A stretch of DNA of 64,000 nucleotides from the NCBI GenBank assembly GCA_034522155.1, contig JAXHLP010000005.1:1-64000 (forward strand), given 5' to 3'. The DNA is from Salinilacustrithrix sp034522155. Lineage in GTDB: Bacteria; Actinomycetota; Acidimicrobiia; Acidimicrobiales; Salinilacustritrichaceae. Position 1 is the first letter of the stretch. Each line of letters opens with the position of its first letter. The notes beneath the pieces are model-generated. The model had not been told where the DNA came from, did no database searches, and worked only from the letters and a program-made list of their open reading frames with translations. A program made the position numbers and the translations under genes. Of this stretch, positions 24,837 to 33,679 are shown one piece after another.

Positions 24837-24849
24837 GAAGGAGCCCGTG

Positions 24850-25533
24850 GTGTCCGAACCTGCCCTGCAGCTCGATGAGGTCCGCAAGATCTACCGATCC
24901 GGTGAGGACGTCGTGGTGGCGCTCGACCACGCGTCGCTGTCGGTGGCCCGCGATGAGCTGGTCGCGCTGGTGGGCCCGTCGGGGTCAGGCAAAACGACGC
25001 TCCTCTCGATCGCCGGAGCGCTGCTGGAGCCCACCGAGGGTCGCGTCGTCGTGAGCGGCACCGACCTGACCGGGCTCTCGAGCAAGCAACGCACGTCGTT
25101 CCGTGGCCAGGAGATCGGATTCGTGTTCCAGGCCGTGAACCTCGTGCCGTTCCTGACCGCCCGCGAGAACCTGCTCGTCGTGGCGGAGATGAACGGCACG
25201 CTCGACGGCGACACCAAAGTGCGCGCTGATCGACTGCTGGACGAGCTGGGTCTCGGCGAGCGGTCCGGCAACCAACCCGGCGCACTGTCCGGGGGCGAGC
25301 GTCAGCGTGTCGCCATCGGGCGTGCGCTCATGAACGAGCCTCGCCTGGTCCTCTTCGACGAACCGACATCGTCGCTCGACACCCAGCTCGGTGAGCAGGT
25401 GATGGAGCTCATCCGCGGCAACGTCAAGGAGCGGGGCGTGGGCGGAATCATGGTCACTCACGACGCGCGCATGACCCACCACGCCGACCGCACGATCGAG
25501 ATCGTCGACGGACGGCTCGACGTTCCCGCGTGA
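24850..25533 (+). CDS. LolD/MacB-type ABC ATPase
   Basis: 227 residues. Walker A GPSGSGKTT, Q-loop GFVFQAVNLVPFLT, signature LSGGERQRVAIGRAL, Walker B VLFDEPTSSLD, H-loop MVTHDARM. Partner of the two permeases upstream. The GTG at 24850 has AAGGAG with 6-nt spacing; GTG 24847 is the alternative. The hairpin at 25589 terminates the unit. Confidence 0.88.
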   Translation: MSEPALQLDEVRKIYRSGEDVVVALDHASLSVARDELVALVGPSGSGKTTLLSIAGALLEPTEGRVVVSGTDLTGLSSKQRTSFRGQEIGFVFQAVNLVPFLTARENLLVVAEMNGTLDGDTKVRADRLLDELGLGERSGNQPGALSGGERQRVAIGRALMNEPRLVLFDEPTSSLDTQLGEQVMELIRGNVKERGVGGIMVTHDARMTHHADRTIEIVDGRLDVPA

Positions 25534-25588
25534 TCATCGGGTGAGCCGCGGGTCACCTGGTCGGCGGATGTCGCGCAGGAGCACGGGC

Positions 25589-25621
25589 GCCAAGGGCTGC
25601 CGAGACTCCTCAGCCCTTGGC
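25589..25621. terminator. Bidirectional hairpin between ABC unit and luciferase-like gene
   Basis: An 11-bp perfect inverted repeat (GCCAAGGGCTG and its complement) with an 11-nt loop. It lies 56 bp after the ABC ATPase stop, and its right arm covers the stop codon region of the convergent luciferase-like gene, so it can serve both strands. Confidence 0.65.
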
Positions 25622-26518
25622 GATGACGTCCGTGCCGTACCGCTCGAGGGCCTCGACCGCGTGCTCGATGGAGTCCCCCGGCACGGTCACCGAGTTCCAG
25701 GTCACCCCGAGGGCGGCCATGTGGTCCAAGGACGCGAGATGGGCCTCGGGTTCGAAGCCCTCGTCGCCCGGCCCGGGGAGCCCGGTGGTGAACGCGACGT
25801 CGATCGTCGCTGGATCCCGGTCGGCGGCCTCGGCGTTGCGGCACAGGTCGTCGATCATCGGTGCGAGATCGTCGAGGGTCTCCAGCGGCACGGTCCGGGC
25901 CGTCTTGGCCAGCCACGCCGGGGCCGGGAACGGGTTCCACCCGTCGGCGTGCTGCGCGACGCGGCGGCGGGTGAGGGCGCTGTTGCCCCCGATCCAGATG
26001 GGAACGTTGGCCGGCTTCGGGTTGACGGTCACCGCCCTGGCCGTGAAGTGCTGGCCCTCGTAGGAGAACTCGTCCTGGCTCCAGACCCCCTGGAGCACGT
26101 CGAGCGCTTCGTCGAACAAGGTGTTCCGTTCCTCGAAGTCGACGCCGAGTGCCCGGTACTCGCCGCGCAGGTAGCCGGTGGCGACGCTCAGGACGAAGCG
26201 GCCGCCGCTCATCGTGTCGATGGTCGCCGCCGACTTCGCCACGAGGAACGGGTTGCGGTAGGGCAGCACCACGATGTTCGGGATCAGCCGGATCCGGCTC
26301 GTGGAGCCCGCGACGAACGCGAGCGCCGCGAACGGGTCGAGCGCGTCGTGGCCTCCCGCGTTGAGCCACTTGTGCGACGGCGCGGGATGGTCGGTGAAGG
26401 CCACACCGCCGAAGCCGGCATCCTCCGCAGCGCGGGTGAAGCGGACGATGCCTTCGCCGCTCATGAACTCGTCGCTGGCCGGATGGGTGACGAGGGGATA
26501 GGTGACCCAATGCTGCAT
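25610..26518 (-). CDS. F420-type luciferase-like oxidoreductase
   Basis: 302 residues of the LLM family: FTRAAEDAGFGGVAFTDHP, LIPNIVVLPYRNPFLVAKS, TIDTMSGGRFVLSVATGYL and VPIWIGGNS. The layout matches the TIGR03619-like F420-dependent group. The substrate is unknown; actinobacteria use these in degradation of hydrocarbons and xenobiotics. The ATG of MQHWVTYP is chosen and longer extensions rejected. It lies 56 bp downstream of the CoxL-like gene and is probably co-transcribed. Confidence 0.82.
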   Translation of the reverse strand: MQHWVTYPLVTHPASDEFMSGEGIVRFTRAAEDAGFGGVAFTDHPAPSHKWLNAGGHDALDPFAALAFVAGSTSRIRLIPNIVVLPYRNPFLVAKSAATIDTMSGGRFVLSVATGYLRGEYRALGVDFEERNTLFDEALDVLQGVWSQDEFSYEGQHFTARAVTVNPKPANVPIWIGGNSALTRRRVAQHADGWNPFPAPAWLAKTARTVPLETLDDLAPMIDDLCRNAEAADRDPATIDVAFTTGLPGPGDEGFEPEAHLASLDHMAALGVTWNSVTVPGDSIEHAVEALERYGTDVIAKG

Positions 26519-26574
26519 CCGGTGACGCTCACAGACTTCGACGCCGGCGTCAAGAATCGCGACCGGCGGTTCGG

Positions 26575-28869
26575 TCAGCCCTGGGCGGGCTGGATCGCCT
26601 CCCACACGCGCATGGGCGTGAGGGGCATGTCGATGTGGCGCACGCCGAGGTGTGAGACCGCGTCGACCACGGCGTTCTGGATCGCGGGCGTCGAGCCGAT
26701 GGTCCCGGACTCGCCGATGCCCTTCGCTCCCAGGGGGTTGCGGAGGCTGGCCGTCTCGGTGTTCGACACCTCGAAGCTGGGAAGCTCGGCGGCCGACGGG
26801 ATGCCGTAGTCGGCCAGGTTGGCCGTGACCGGGTTGCCGTCCTCGTCGTACTCGACGCCCTCGAACAGCGCTTGGGCCGCGCCCTGCGCGATGCCGCCAT
26901 GCTGCTGGCCGGCCACCAGGAGCGGGTTGAGGATCGTGCCGCAGTCGTCGACGGCCACGTGCCGGAGCAGCCGCGTCCGTCCCGTCTCGGTGTCGACCTC
27001 GACCACGGCCACGTGAGCGCCGAACGGGAAGGTCGAGTCAGTGCCGTCGAAATCGAGCTCGTGGGCGAGCCCCGGATCCATGCCCTCGGGCAGTTGGCCC
27101 GGGTCGTCGGCCGCCGTGGCCAGCTCGGCCCAGGTCACGGTGTTGGCGGGAACGCCGGTGACGTGCAGGCCGCCATCTCCCTTGACGATGTCGTCCTGGC
27201 TGGCCTCGAGCAGGTGCGCGGCGAGCGTCCGGGCCTTGTCGAGCACGTTCTCGCTGGCGACGTGCACCGCCGAGCCAGCTGTCTGCAGCGACCGGCTGCC
27301 CATCGTGCCGGTGCCGCGGGGGATCTCCGCGGTGTCGGACTGGATGATCCGGATCGAATCCATCGGCACGCCGAGCATGTCGCTGACGATCATCGAGAAC
27401 GCGGTGACGTGGCCCTGTCCGTGCGCGCTCGTGCCGACCCTGGCTTCGACGGTGCCGTCGGGCAGCACCTTCACCGCCCCGTACTCCTTGTGCATACCCG
27501 CGGGCGCGGTGACCTCGACGTAGCTGGCGACGCCGATGCCGAGCACCGACGAGTCACCCGCGTCGCGGCGGCGCTGCTGGTCGGCGAGGAGGTCGTCGTA
27601 GCCGACTGCGTCGAGCGCGGCGTCGAGCGAGGCCTCGTACTCGCCCGAGTCGTAGTTCATGCCGCCGAGGGTGGTGAGCGGGAAGGCGTCGGGCTGGAGG
27701 AAGTTGCGACGCCGCAGCTCGGCCGGGTCGATGCCGGTCAGGTCGGCGGCCACGTCGATGACGCGCTCGAGGACCTGGGTCGCCTCGGGCCGTCCCGCGC
27801 CCCGGTACGCCGCGGTGAAGGTGGTGTTGGTGGCCACCGCGGTGGCCTGGTAGCGGATCTTCGGGATCTCGTAGACGCCCTGGATCATCATCTGCGTGAA
27901 GGCGACCAGGAACGCGCCGATGGCCGGGTAGGCGCCGGCGTCGGCGGTGATGTGCACGTCGAGGCCGGTCATCTTCCCGTCGCCGTCGAGGCCGAGGCGG
28001 GCGTCCATGATCATCCCGCGGCCGTGGGCCAACGACACCATGTTCTCGCTGCGGTCCTCGGTCCACTTGACGGGTCGGCCCAGCGCCCGGGCCGCGGCCA
28101 CCGTCAAAATGAACTCGACATAGAGGCCGGCCTTGGGGCCGAAGCCACCCCCGACCGACGGAGCGACGACGCGGACGTCGTCGGCGTCGAGACCGAAGTA
28201 GCCGACGAGGGCGTCCTTGACCGCGTTCGGGTTCTGGGTGGGGACCCACAGCGTGAGGTGGTCGTCCTCGGGTACCGCGATGGCACCGTTCGGTTCGATC
28301 GGCACGCCGGCGAGCCGCTGGCTCACCACGCGGCAGTCGGCCACCGTGGTGGCGCCCTCGCACGGGTCGCCGTCCTCGGTGCCGATCGAGGTCTGGAAGG
28401 CGGCGTTCGAGCCGTGGTCCTCGAACAGGACGGGGGCGTCGTCTGCCAGCCCGGCGAGGGGGTCGACCACCGCGGGCAGCGGGTCGACCTCGGGCCAGAT
28501 CGCCTCGGCCGCGTCCACGGCCTGGGCCTTGGTCTCGGCCACGACCATCGCCACGATGTCGCCCACGAAGCGCACCTTGCCCGAGGCCATCGGCGGCCGG
28601 GCGAACACCGGCGGCAGCAACGGCATCCCGAGGAACGGCTCCAGCGCCAGGGTCTCGGCGGTGTGCACGGCGATCACGCCCGGCATGGCTTCGGCCTCGG
28701 AGATGTCGATCTCGTCGAGCGTGCCGTGGGCGAAGGTGGACCGCACGAAGTGGACGTGGGCAACGCCCGCGATGTCGAGGTCGTCGAAATAGAGCTCCTC
28801 GCCACGCAGCAGCGTCGGGTCCTCTCGTCGCTGGACGGCGTTGCCGAGGATCGATCCCTGGACGCTCAC
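26575..28869 (-). CDS. CoxL-type molybdenum hydroxylase large subunit
   Basis: 764 residues of the xanthine dehydrogenase/aerobic CO dehydrogenase large-subunit family. Seen: GNAVQRREDPTLLRGEELYF (N-terminus), VGGGFGPKAGLYVE, the AYRGAGRPEA loop of form II/orphan members rather than the AYRCSFR of true CO dehydrogenase, GQGHVTAFSMI and a C-terminal GIGESGTIGSTPAIQNAV with the catalytic Glu region. It needs molybdopterin-cytosine dinucleotide. No FeS (CoxS) or FAD (CoxM) subunit gene is beside it. GTG start with GAGGAGC. Confidence 0.85.
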   Translation of the reverse strand: MSVQGSILGNAVQRREDPTLLRGEELYFDDLDIAGVAHVHFVRSTFAHGTLDEIDISEAEAMPGVIAVHTAETLALEPFLGMPLLPPVFARPPMASGKVRFVGDIVAMVVAETKAQAVDAAEAIWPEVDPLPAVVDPLAGLADDAPVLFEDHGSNAAFQTSIGTEDGDPCEGATTVADCRVVSQRLAGVPIEPNGAIAVPEDDHLTLWVPTQNPNAVKDALVGYFGLDADDVRVVAPSVGGGFGPKAGLYVEFILTVAAARALGRPVKWTEDRSENMVSLAHGRGMIMDARLGLDGDGKMTGLDVHITADAGAYPAIGAFLVAFTQMMIQGVYEIPKIRYQATAVATNTTFTAAYRGAGRPEATQVLERVIDVAADLTGIDPAELRRRNFLQPDAFPLTTLGGMNYDSGEYEASLDAALDAVGYDDLLADQQRRRDAGDSSVLGIGVASYVEVTAPAGMHKEYGAVKVLPDGTVEARVGTSAHGQGHVTAFSMIVSDMLGVPMDSIRIIQSDTAEIPRGTGTMGSRSLQTAGSAVHVASENVLDKARTLAAHLLEASQDDIVKGDGGLHVTGVPANTVTWAELATAADDPGQLPEGMDPGLAHELDFDGTDSTFPFGAHVAVVEVDTETGRTRLLRHVAVDDCGTILNPLLVAGQQHGGIAQGAAQALFEGVEYDEDGNPVTANLADYGIPSAAELPSFEVSNTETASLRNPLGAKGIGESGTIGSTPAIQNAVVDAVSHLGVRHIDMPLTPMRVWEAIQPAQG

Positions 28870-28955
28870 GGTTGCAGCTCCTCTCGTCGGGCGGGACGCC
28901 GACAGTAGCGGTGCGACCCACAAGCGACCGTGGGATCGCCGGGCGGTCAGCTGCG

Positions 28956-28973
28956 CCGGGGCGACGGCCCCGG
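28956..28973 (-). terminator. Short GC hairpin
   Basis: A 7-bp stem (CCGGGGC/GCCCCGG) with a 4-nt loop lies directly downstream of the helical protein gene on the - strand and upstream of the CoxL-like gene. It has no U tract. Confidence 0.35.
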
Positions 28974-28974
28974 T

Positions 28975-29484
28975 TCAGCGGTCCTCGTCGAGGTCGGTCG
29001 CGAACGCGTCGAAGTACGCCTCGTAGATGAGGTCGGACTCGCGTGCGCGCTGGTGGCGGAGGGCGGTGAGCAGCCAGGCGAGCCGCTGGCGGATGTCGGA
29101 GAACTCCGGGCGGTGTTCGTCGTCGGTCGGTGCCAGCTCCTCGCGCAGCGTGCGAATGGCCTCCTGGAGCTGCTGGTACTGCATCCGCACACCGCGCACG
29201 CGGGTCCGCAGACGCGGCTGGGTCCGCTTGATGTCCGACAGCAGGCTCTCGGGTCGCGACGCGTTCTCGTACTCCGTCGCCATCGCCTCGTCGAGGGTCG
29301 CCAGCGCATCGAGGACGTCGTCGCGCCACGCCGTCTCCCGGCCGGGGGCCGCGGCCGACAACGCCTCCTCCAGCCGGTGGACCGCGTCGATCGTGGCGTC
29401 CCGGTCGGTCCGGCGGGCCTCCAGCCCCTCCTGCTGGGCCGAGGTGAGCCCCCCGGGATCGAACTCGTTCTCGGTGTCCGACAT
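28975..29484 (-). CDS. Helical protein of unknown function
   Basis: 169 residues, hydrophilic and predicted nearly all alpha-helix with heptad-like Leu spacing (VHRLEEALSAAAPGRE, RMQYQQLQEAIRTLREELAP), so probably coiled coil or a four-helix bundle. No motif is recognised and there are no membrane or signal segments. The ATG has a GAGGAG ribosome site. It is divergent from the nitroreductase-like gene. It precedes the CoxL-like gene on the same strand with a 105-bp gap and a hairpin, so co-transcription is doubtful. Confidence 0.65.
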   Translation of the reverse strand: MSDTENEFDPGGLTSAQQEGLEARRTDRDATIDAVHRLEEALSAAAPGRETAWRDDVLDALATLDEAMATEYENASRPESLLSDIKRTQPRLRTRVRGVRMQYQQLQEAIRTLREELAPTDDEHRPEFSDIRQRLAWLLTALRHQRARESDLIYEAYFDAFATDLDEDR

Positions 29485-29573
29485 CACTCCTCATTCAAGC
29501 AACCACCGGAGCCGATGACCATGGGCTCGATAGTGTCGAACCGACTCGATCCGCCGTCGACCTCGGAGTGTTC

Positions 29574-30014
29574 ATGCCCATCAACGACCGCCTCATCAGT
29601 GCCGGCGCGTGGACGCTCGAGCACGGCCACCGCGCGCTCCTCGCGCTGACCCGGGGCCGGTTTCCGAAGCAGCTGCTCGGCATGGAGCCGGTCGAGCTCC
29701 ACGTCACCGGCCGGAAGTCCGGACAGAAGCGGTCGACACTGCTGACGGCGCCGATCTGCGACGACGAGCGCGTGGTGCTCGTGGCCTCCAAGGGCGGGCA
29801 CACCGAAGACCCGCAGTGGTACAAGAACCTGGTCGCCAACCCCGAGGTCGAGCTCACCATCCACGACGAGACCCGTCCGTACCGAGCGCGGACCGCCACG
29901 CCCGACGAGAAGGCCGAGCTCTGGCCGGTGATCGTGCGCACCTACAAGGGCTACGAGGGCTACCAGCGCAACACCGACCGCGACATCCCGGTCGTCATCT
30001 GCGAGCCGGCCTGA
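29574..30014 (+). CDS. Deazaflavin (F420)-dependent nitroreductase-family protein
   Basis: 146 residues of the DDN/FDOR-A split-barrel family: ELHVTGRKSGQKRSTLLTAP (cofactor-binding loop), VLVASKGGHTEDPQWYKNL and NPEVELTI. These bind F420H2 and reduce quinones or nitroaromatics. The ATG at 29574 follows GGAG by 6 nt, and GTG 29568 is an alternative. It is monocistronic; downstream lies the decayed region. Confidence 0.88.
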   Translation: MPINDRLISAGAWTLEHGHRALLALTRGRFPKQLLGMEPVELHVTGRKSGQKRSTLLTAPICDDERVVLVASKGGHTEDPQWYKNLVANPEVELTIHDETRPYRARTATPDEKAELWPVIVRTYKGYEGYQRNTDRDIPVVICEPA

Positions 30015-30128
30015 GCAGCGCGGCTTCGGCAGAGATGAAGCCGTCAGACGGTGTCAGGCGGGGCCAGGGTCCCGACCGGACCTGCATGGCGATGGAGCAG
30101 CCGTTGGCCGTTCGGCGCCACCGCCCGG

Positions 30129-30517
30129 CTACTCGGGCTTCTGGCTGAGCTCCACCGGGACGTCGTCGGGGTCGGACTCGTCGCGCATGGAGAACTTCCA
30201 CTTGCAGCACACGTCGCCCTCGTTCTTGCGGGGCGGGATGGCGAGGATGTCGACCTTCATGTTCGGGTTGTACATCTCGGTGGTCACGATCATCGACTTG
30301 GGGCAGGTCGAGTGGCAGTCATGATGACCTGGTGGCCCAGGCCTCGACGCACTGCAGCAGGTACTCGTGGCTGCCGAGCAGCCAGTGCACGAGCTCGGGC
30401 TTGGAGAGGGCGATCGTGTCCGGCCGAGCCGTGAAGAGACCCGTGTAGTCGACGCGGGTGTGGGCGCGGTCTGCTTCGAGCTCTCCTCGGCGCGCACCCG
30501 CCGTTCCTCGAGCTCAT
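30129..30517 (-). pseudogene. Frameshifted gene remnant
   Basis: Three stretches of real-looking protein lie in different - strand frames, in collinear order: HELEERRVRAEESSKQ, then DYTGLFTARPDTIALSKPEL continuing to VHWLLGSHEYLLQCVEAWA (stop just after), then HHDCHSTCPKSMIVTTEMY through DVCCKWKFSMRDESDP to the stop at 30129. They look like one protein broken by at least two frameshifts and an internal deletion. The middle and end recall a DUF6125-type family, but I am not certain. No single frame gives a sensible product. Confidence 0.55.
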
Positions 30518-30552
30518 GAACCGGGTCTACGCCCTGCTCCTGGGTCTCGACG

Positions 30553-30699
30553 GACCCGTCCATCCTGATGCGCACCGCGGTCGTCTCCGCAGCCATCGGC
30601 GGCGCCCTGGTGCACCCACTGGTTGCCGACTTCGACGACGGGCTGCTCCGCGCCGAGCTGCTGGCGGTCACCCGGCGCCTGTTCGACCTCCCCGACTGA
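30553..30699 (+). pseudogene. TetR-family regulator C-terminal remnant
   Basis: In the frame starting DPSILMRTAVVSAAIGG, about 49 codons encode a typical TetR ligand-domain end (HPLVADFDDGLLRAELLAV, then RRLFDLPD and stop). An in-frame TGA lies at about 30517 and no helix-turn-helix part exists upstream. It is divergent from the frameshifted remnant, as TetR genes usually are from their targets, so both may be relics of one regulated locus. Confidence 0.5.
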
Positions 30700-30773
30700 G
30701 GAGCCGGCTCCGGGGCCCGAGCGGCCCGCGCCGGCACGCCGGGCGACGAAGGAGCAGCAAGAGCGGGGACCAC

Positions 30774-30807
30774 GGGGACCTGCGATGATCGCCCTTTCGC
30801 GCAGGTC
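30774..30807. repeat. GACCTGCG hairpin element, copy 2
   Basis: GGGGACCTGCGATG, then ATCGCCCTTTCG and CGCAGGTC. The outer arms GACCTGCG/CGCAGGTC are a perfect 8-bp inverted repeat here. It matches copy 1 at 17758 at all but about three or four positions. It lies between the TetR remnant and the flavodoxin-like gene end. Confidence 0.7.
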
Positions 30808-30824
30808 CTGAGCCGCTCACCTCC

Positions 30825-31277
30825 CTACATCACGAGGCCGGCGGCCACCGATGCACCGAGCTCCCAGCACGCGTCGAGGTCGGCCTGCTCGGGCTCGCCG
30901 ATCACGGTGACCGCGTCCTGAGCTTGACGCCACTGCAGGCCGTTGGCGATCTTCTGGATGGCGGCCAGCGCGCCGTCGGTGTCGTTGTTGCCGTGGAGAT
31001 ACACACCGAATGGACGCTTCTGGGTCTCCTCGAGACAGGGGTAGAAGATCGTGTCGAAGAAGTGCTTGAGCGCGCCGGCCATGTACCCGAGGTTGGCGGG
31101 TGCGCCCACGATGTAGCCGTCGGCCTCGAGCGCGTCGGAGGCCGTCGCCTGGAGTGCTGCCCTGGTCTCGACCTCGACGTCGTCGATCTCGTCGCTGGTG
31201 GCGCCGTCGAGGACCGCTCGGAACATCGAGTGCATCGACGGCGACGGCGTGTGGTGCACGATCAGCAGTCGGGCCAT
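30825..31277 (-). CDS. Flavodoxin/NAD(P)H:quinone reductase-like protein
   Basis: 150 residues. The N-terminal LLIVHHTPSPSMHSMFRAV is a flavodoxin-type phosphate loop, and IVGAPANLGYMAGALKHFFD is the WrbA/flavodoxin FMN-binding loop. The C-terminal GASVAAGLVM completes the fold. Probably an FMN-binding electron carrier or quinone reductase. Leaderless start possible (CAGCAT 6 nt before the ATG). It is monocistronic at the edge of the decayed region. Confidence 0.8.
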   Translation of the reverse strand: MARLLIVHHTPSPSMHSMFRAVLDGATSDEIDDVEVETRAALQATASDALEADGYIVGAPANLGYMAGALKHFFDTIFYPCLEETQKRPFGVYLHGNNDTDGALAAIQKIANGLQWRQAQDAVTVIGEPEQADLDACWELGASVAAGLVM

Positions 31278-31339
31278 GGGTCCATGCTGGCACCCGAGCG
31301 GGGAACTTCCTCGCAGTGTCGCGGTCCAGTGGTTTCGGC

Positions 31340-32839
31340 TCAGGTCCCGCAGAACGTCCGGTAGCCGGCGGTGAAGTCCGCGGGTGCGGGCTCGGCGTAG
31401 CGCTCGCAGCCCGGTTTCACCTCGTAGGGGTCGGTGACCACGGACATCAGCTCCTCGAACGGGTCGAGGTCGCCGCCGGTGGCGGCGTCGAGCGCCTCCT
31501 CCACCAGGTGGTTGCGGGGGACGTAGATCGGGTTGACCCGGTCCATGTCGGCGGCGACGTCGCGTCGGTCGCGACCCTCGTGGTCGAGTGCCGCCCGCCA
31601 GCGACCGGACCAGGCGTCCACGTCGTTCGCCTCCGCCGGAAGCTCCTTCTCGCCGCGCAGCCAGTCGGCGAGCAGCCGGAACGTTCCGGTGAGATCGAGC
31701 TCGTCGCCGTGCATCGCCCGGATCAGGTCCTCGAACAGGTCGGCGTCGCGCCCGTGCGGGTCGGAGACGAAGCCGAGCTTGCGTGTCATACCCTCACGCC
31801 ACCGCTCGTCGAAGACGGCGGGGAACCGCTCGAGCTCCCCGGTGGCGATGGCGATCGCCTCGTCGCTGTCGTCCGCGAGCAGTTGGATCAACGTCTCGGC
31901 GAAGCGGGCCAGGTTCCACTGCGCGATCCCCGGCTGGTTGCCGTACGCGTAGCGGCCACCGTGGTCGATGGAGCTGAAGACCGTGGCCGGGTCGACGCGG
32001 TCCATGAACGCGCACGGCCCGTAGTCGATCCCCTCGCCCGAGATCGCCATGTTGTCGGTGTTCATCACGCCGTGGATGAAGCCGACCAGCATCCACTGGG
32101 CGATGAGCTCGGCCTGGGCTTCGACCACGCTGCGCAGCATCGCCCGGATCGGTTCGTCCGACGCAGCGGCGTGCGGGTGGTGCCGGGCGATGACGTGGTC
32201 GGCGAGCCGCCGGGTCAGCTCGGGGCCACCGAGGCGGATGGCGTACTCGAAGGTGCCGACACGGATGTGGCTCGCGGCCACGCGGGTGAGGACCGCGCCT
32301 GGCTCCATCTGCGTGCGGGCCACGTCTTCTCCGGTGGTCACGACGGCGAGGGAGCGTGTGGTGGGGACACCGAGGGCGTGCAGCGCCTCGGCGATGACGT
32401 GCTCGCGCAGCATCGGCCCGATGGTCGCCTTGCCGTCGCCACCCCGGGCGAACGGGGTGCGGCCCGAACCCTTGAGATGGATGTCGCGATGGTTGCCGGA
32501 CGGATCGACGACCTCGCCGAGCAGCAGCGCGCGCCCGTCCCCGAGCCGGGGTGCGAGGTTGCCGAACTGGTGACCGGTGTAGGCCAGCGCCACCGGGTGG
32601 GCGCCCGCTGGAATCTGGTTACCGGCCAGCACCTCGACGCCGGGGTCGGACCACAGCACTGACGGGTCGAGACCGAGGTCGCGTGCCAGGTGGTCGTTGC
32701 CCACGACGAGCGAGGGCGCCGGCACGGGCGACGGCTGCCAGTCCTCGGCCAGTTCGGGGAGCTCGCGCGCGAACCGGTCGTCGAGCTCGAACACCGGCGC
32801 CGCGGCGTTGCTGCTGGTCTCGCTCGCCGTCGTGGTCAT
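31340..32839 (-). CDS. selO: Protein adenylyltransferase SelO
   Basis: 499 residues, full length for the SelO/YdiU pseudokinase family, which transfers AMP to proteins in redox-stress responses. Seen: LAYTGHQFGNLAPRLGDGRA (nucleotide loop), DIHLKGSGRTPFARGGDGKA (catalytic Lys/Arg), YAYGNQPGIAQWNLARFAET and the C-terminal PRNHLVEEAL. It lacks the C-terminal selenocysteine or Cys motif of some members (tail ends YRTFCGT). The ATG has TAGAGT (32847-32852 on the - strand) 7 nt upstream, a leaderless promoter. It is monocistronic. Confidence 0.92.
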   Translation of the reverse strand: MTTTASETSSNAAAPVFELDDRFARELPELAEDWQPSPVPAPSLVVGNDHLARDLGLDPSVLWSDPGVEVLAGNQIPAGAHPVALAYTGHQFGNLAPRLGDGRALLLGEVVDPSGNHRDIHLKGSGRTPFARGGDGKATIGPMLREHVIAEALHALGVPTTRSLAVVTTGEDVARTQMEPGAVLTRVAASHIRVGTFEYAIRLGGPELTRRLADHVIARHHPHAAASDEPIRAMLRSVVEAQAELIAQWMLVGFIHGVMNTDNMAISGEGIDYGPCAFMDRVDPATVFSSIDHGGRYAYGNQPGIAQWNLARFAETLIQLLADDSDEAIAIATGELERFPAVFDERWREGMTRKLGFVSDPHGRDADLFEDLIRAMHGDELDLTGTFRLLADWLRGEKELPAEANDVDAWSGRWRAALDHEGRDRRDVAADMDRVNPIYVPRNHLVEEALDAATGGDLDPFEELMSVVTDPYEVKPGCERYAEPAPADFTAGYRTFCGT

Positions 32840-32917
32840 GGCTTCGACTCTACGAACCACACTGGGACTTCATGCCCCGAAGACGAGATGCACGAGCGCG
32901 ACCGGGGGTCGCGACGG

Positions 32918-33679
32918 TCACATCTTGGGACCGAATCGCTGGCCGGCGTCGAGGCGGATGCAGCTGCCGTTGAGCATCGGGGTCTCGATGATCGCGATGG
33001 CGAGCCGCGCGTACTCGTCGGGCCGGCCCATGCGCTTGGGGAAGGCGGCGTCCTTGACCAGGCTGCCCTGGTAGTCGTCGGGGATGCCGGCGGTCAGGCC
33101 GGTGTGGAACAGGCTGGGTGCCACCGCCATCGAGCGGATCCCGAGCGAGCCGAGATCACGGGCCATGGTGAAGGCCATGCCGGCGATGCCGGCCTTGGCC
33201 GCGGTGTAGGCGACCTGGCCGATCTGGCCCTCGAACGCCGCGATGGACGAGGTGGTGATGAGCACGCCGCGCTCCTCGTCCTCGGGCTCGTTGTCGGCCA
33301 TGTGGGCCGCGGACAGCCGGCAGATGTTGAACGAGGAGATCAGGTTCAGGTCGATGACCTTGCGGAAGTCCTCCAGGGAGTGGGGGCCTTGCTTGCTGAG
33401 CGTGCGGGCACCGATGCCGCCGCCGGCCGTGTTGATCGAGATGTGGATCCCGCCGAGCGCCTCGACGGCCTCGTTCAACGCGATCTCGACACCCTCGTCG
33501 TCGGTGACGTCGCAGGGGTGAAAGGTGCCGCCGAGCTCCCTGGCGACGTCGGCGCCGTCGGACGAGGGCAGGTCCATGATCGCGACCTTGGCGCCGGCGG
33601 CCACCAGACGCTCGGCCGCGGCCTTGGCCATGCCCGATGCGCCGCCCACGACGACCGCGTACTTGCCGTTGATCTCCAT
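32918..33679 (-). CDS. Type 2 3-hydroxyacyl-CoA dehydrogenase-like SDR
   Basis: 253 residues. The cofactor motif VVVGGASGMAKAAAERL is followed by DLPSSDG (NAD-type acidic residue), INTAGGGIG in place of NNAG, ITTSSIAAFEGQIGQVAY with the catalytic YTAAK, and the C-terminal RMGRPDEYARLA. This matches the HSD10-like branch acting on 3-hydroxyacyl-CoA or steroids. It is divergent from the aldehyde dehydrogenase gene (140 bp apart). The ATG has AGGAG upstream. Confidence 0.85.
   Translation of the reverse strand: MEINGKYAVVVGGASGMAKAAAERLVAAGAKVAIMDLPSSDGADVARELGGTFHPCDVTDDEGVEIALNEAVEALGGIHISINTAGGGIGARTLSKQGPHSLEDFRKVIDLNLISSFNICRLSAAHMADNEPEDEERGVLITTSSIAAFEGQIGQVAYTAAKAGIAGMAFTMARDLGSLGIRSMAVAPSLFHTGLTAGIPDDYQGSLVKDAAFPKRMGRPDEYARLAIAIIETPMLNGSCIRLDAGQRFGPKM

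Noticed and set aside
22603..25533. The FtsX fragment at 7336 as part of this ABC operon
   Set aside because: It is 15 kb away, on the other strand, and differs in sequence from both permeases here.
26872..28908. 678-residue + strand frame opposite the CoxL-like gene
   Set aside because: Antisense shadow with Gly/Val/Arg/Asp bias and no domain pattern.
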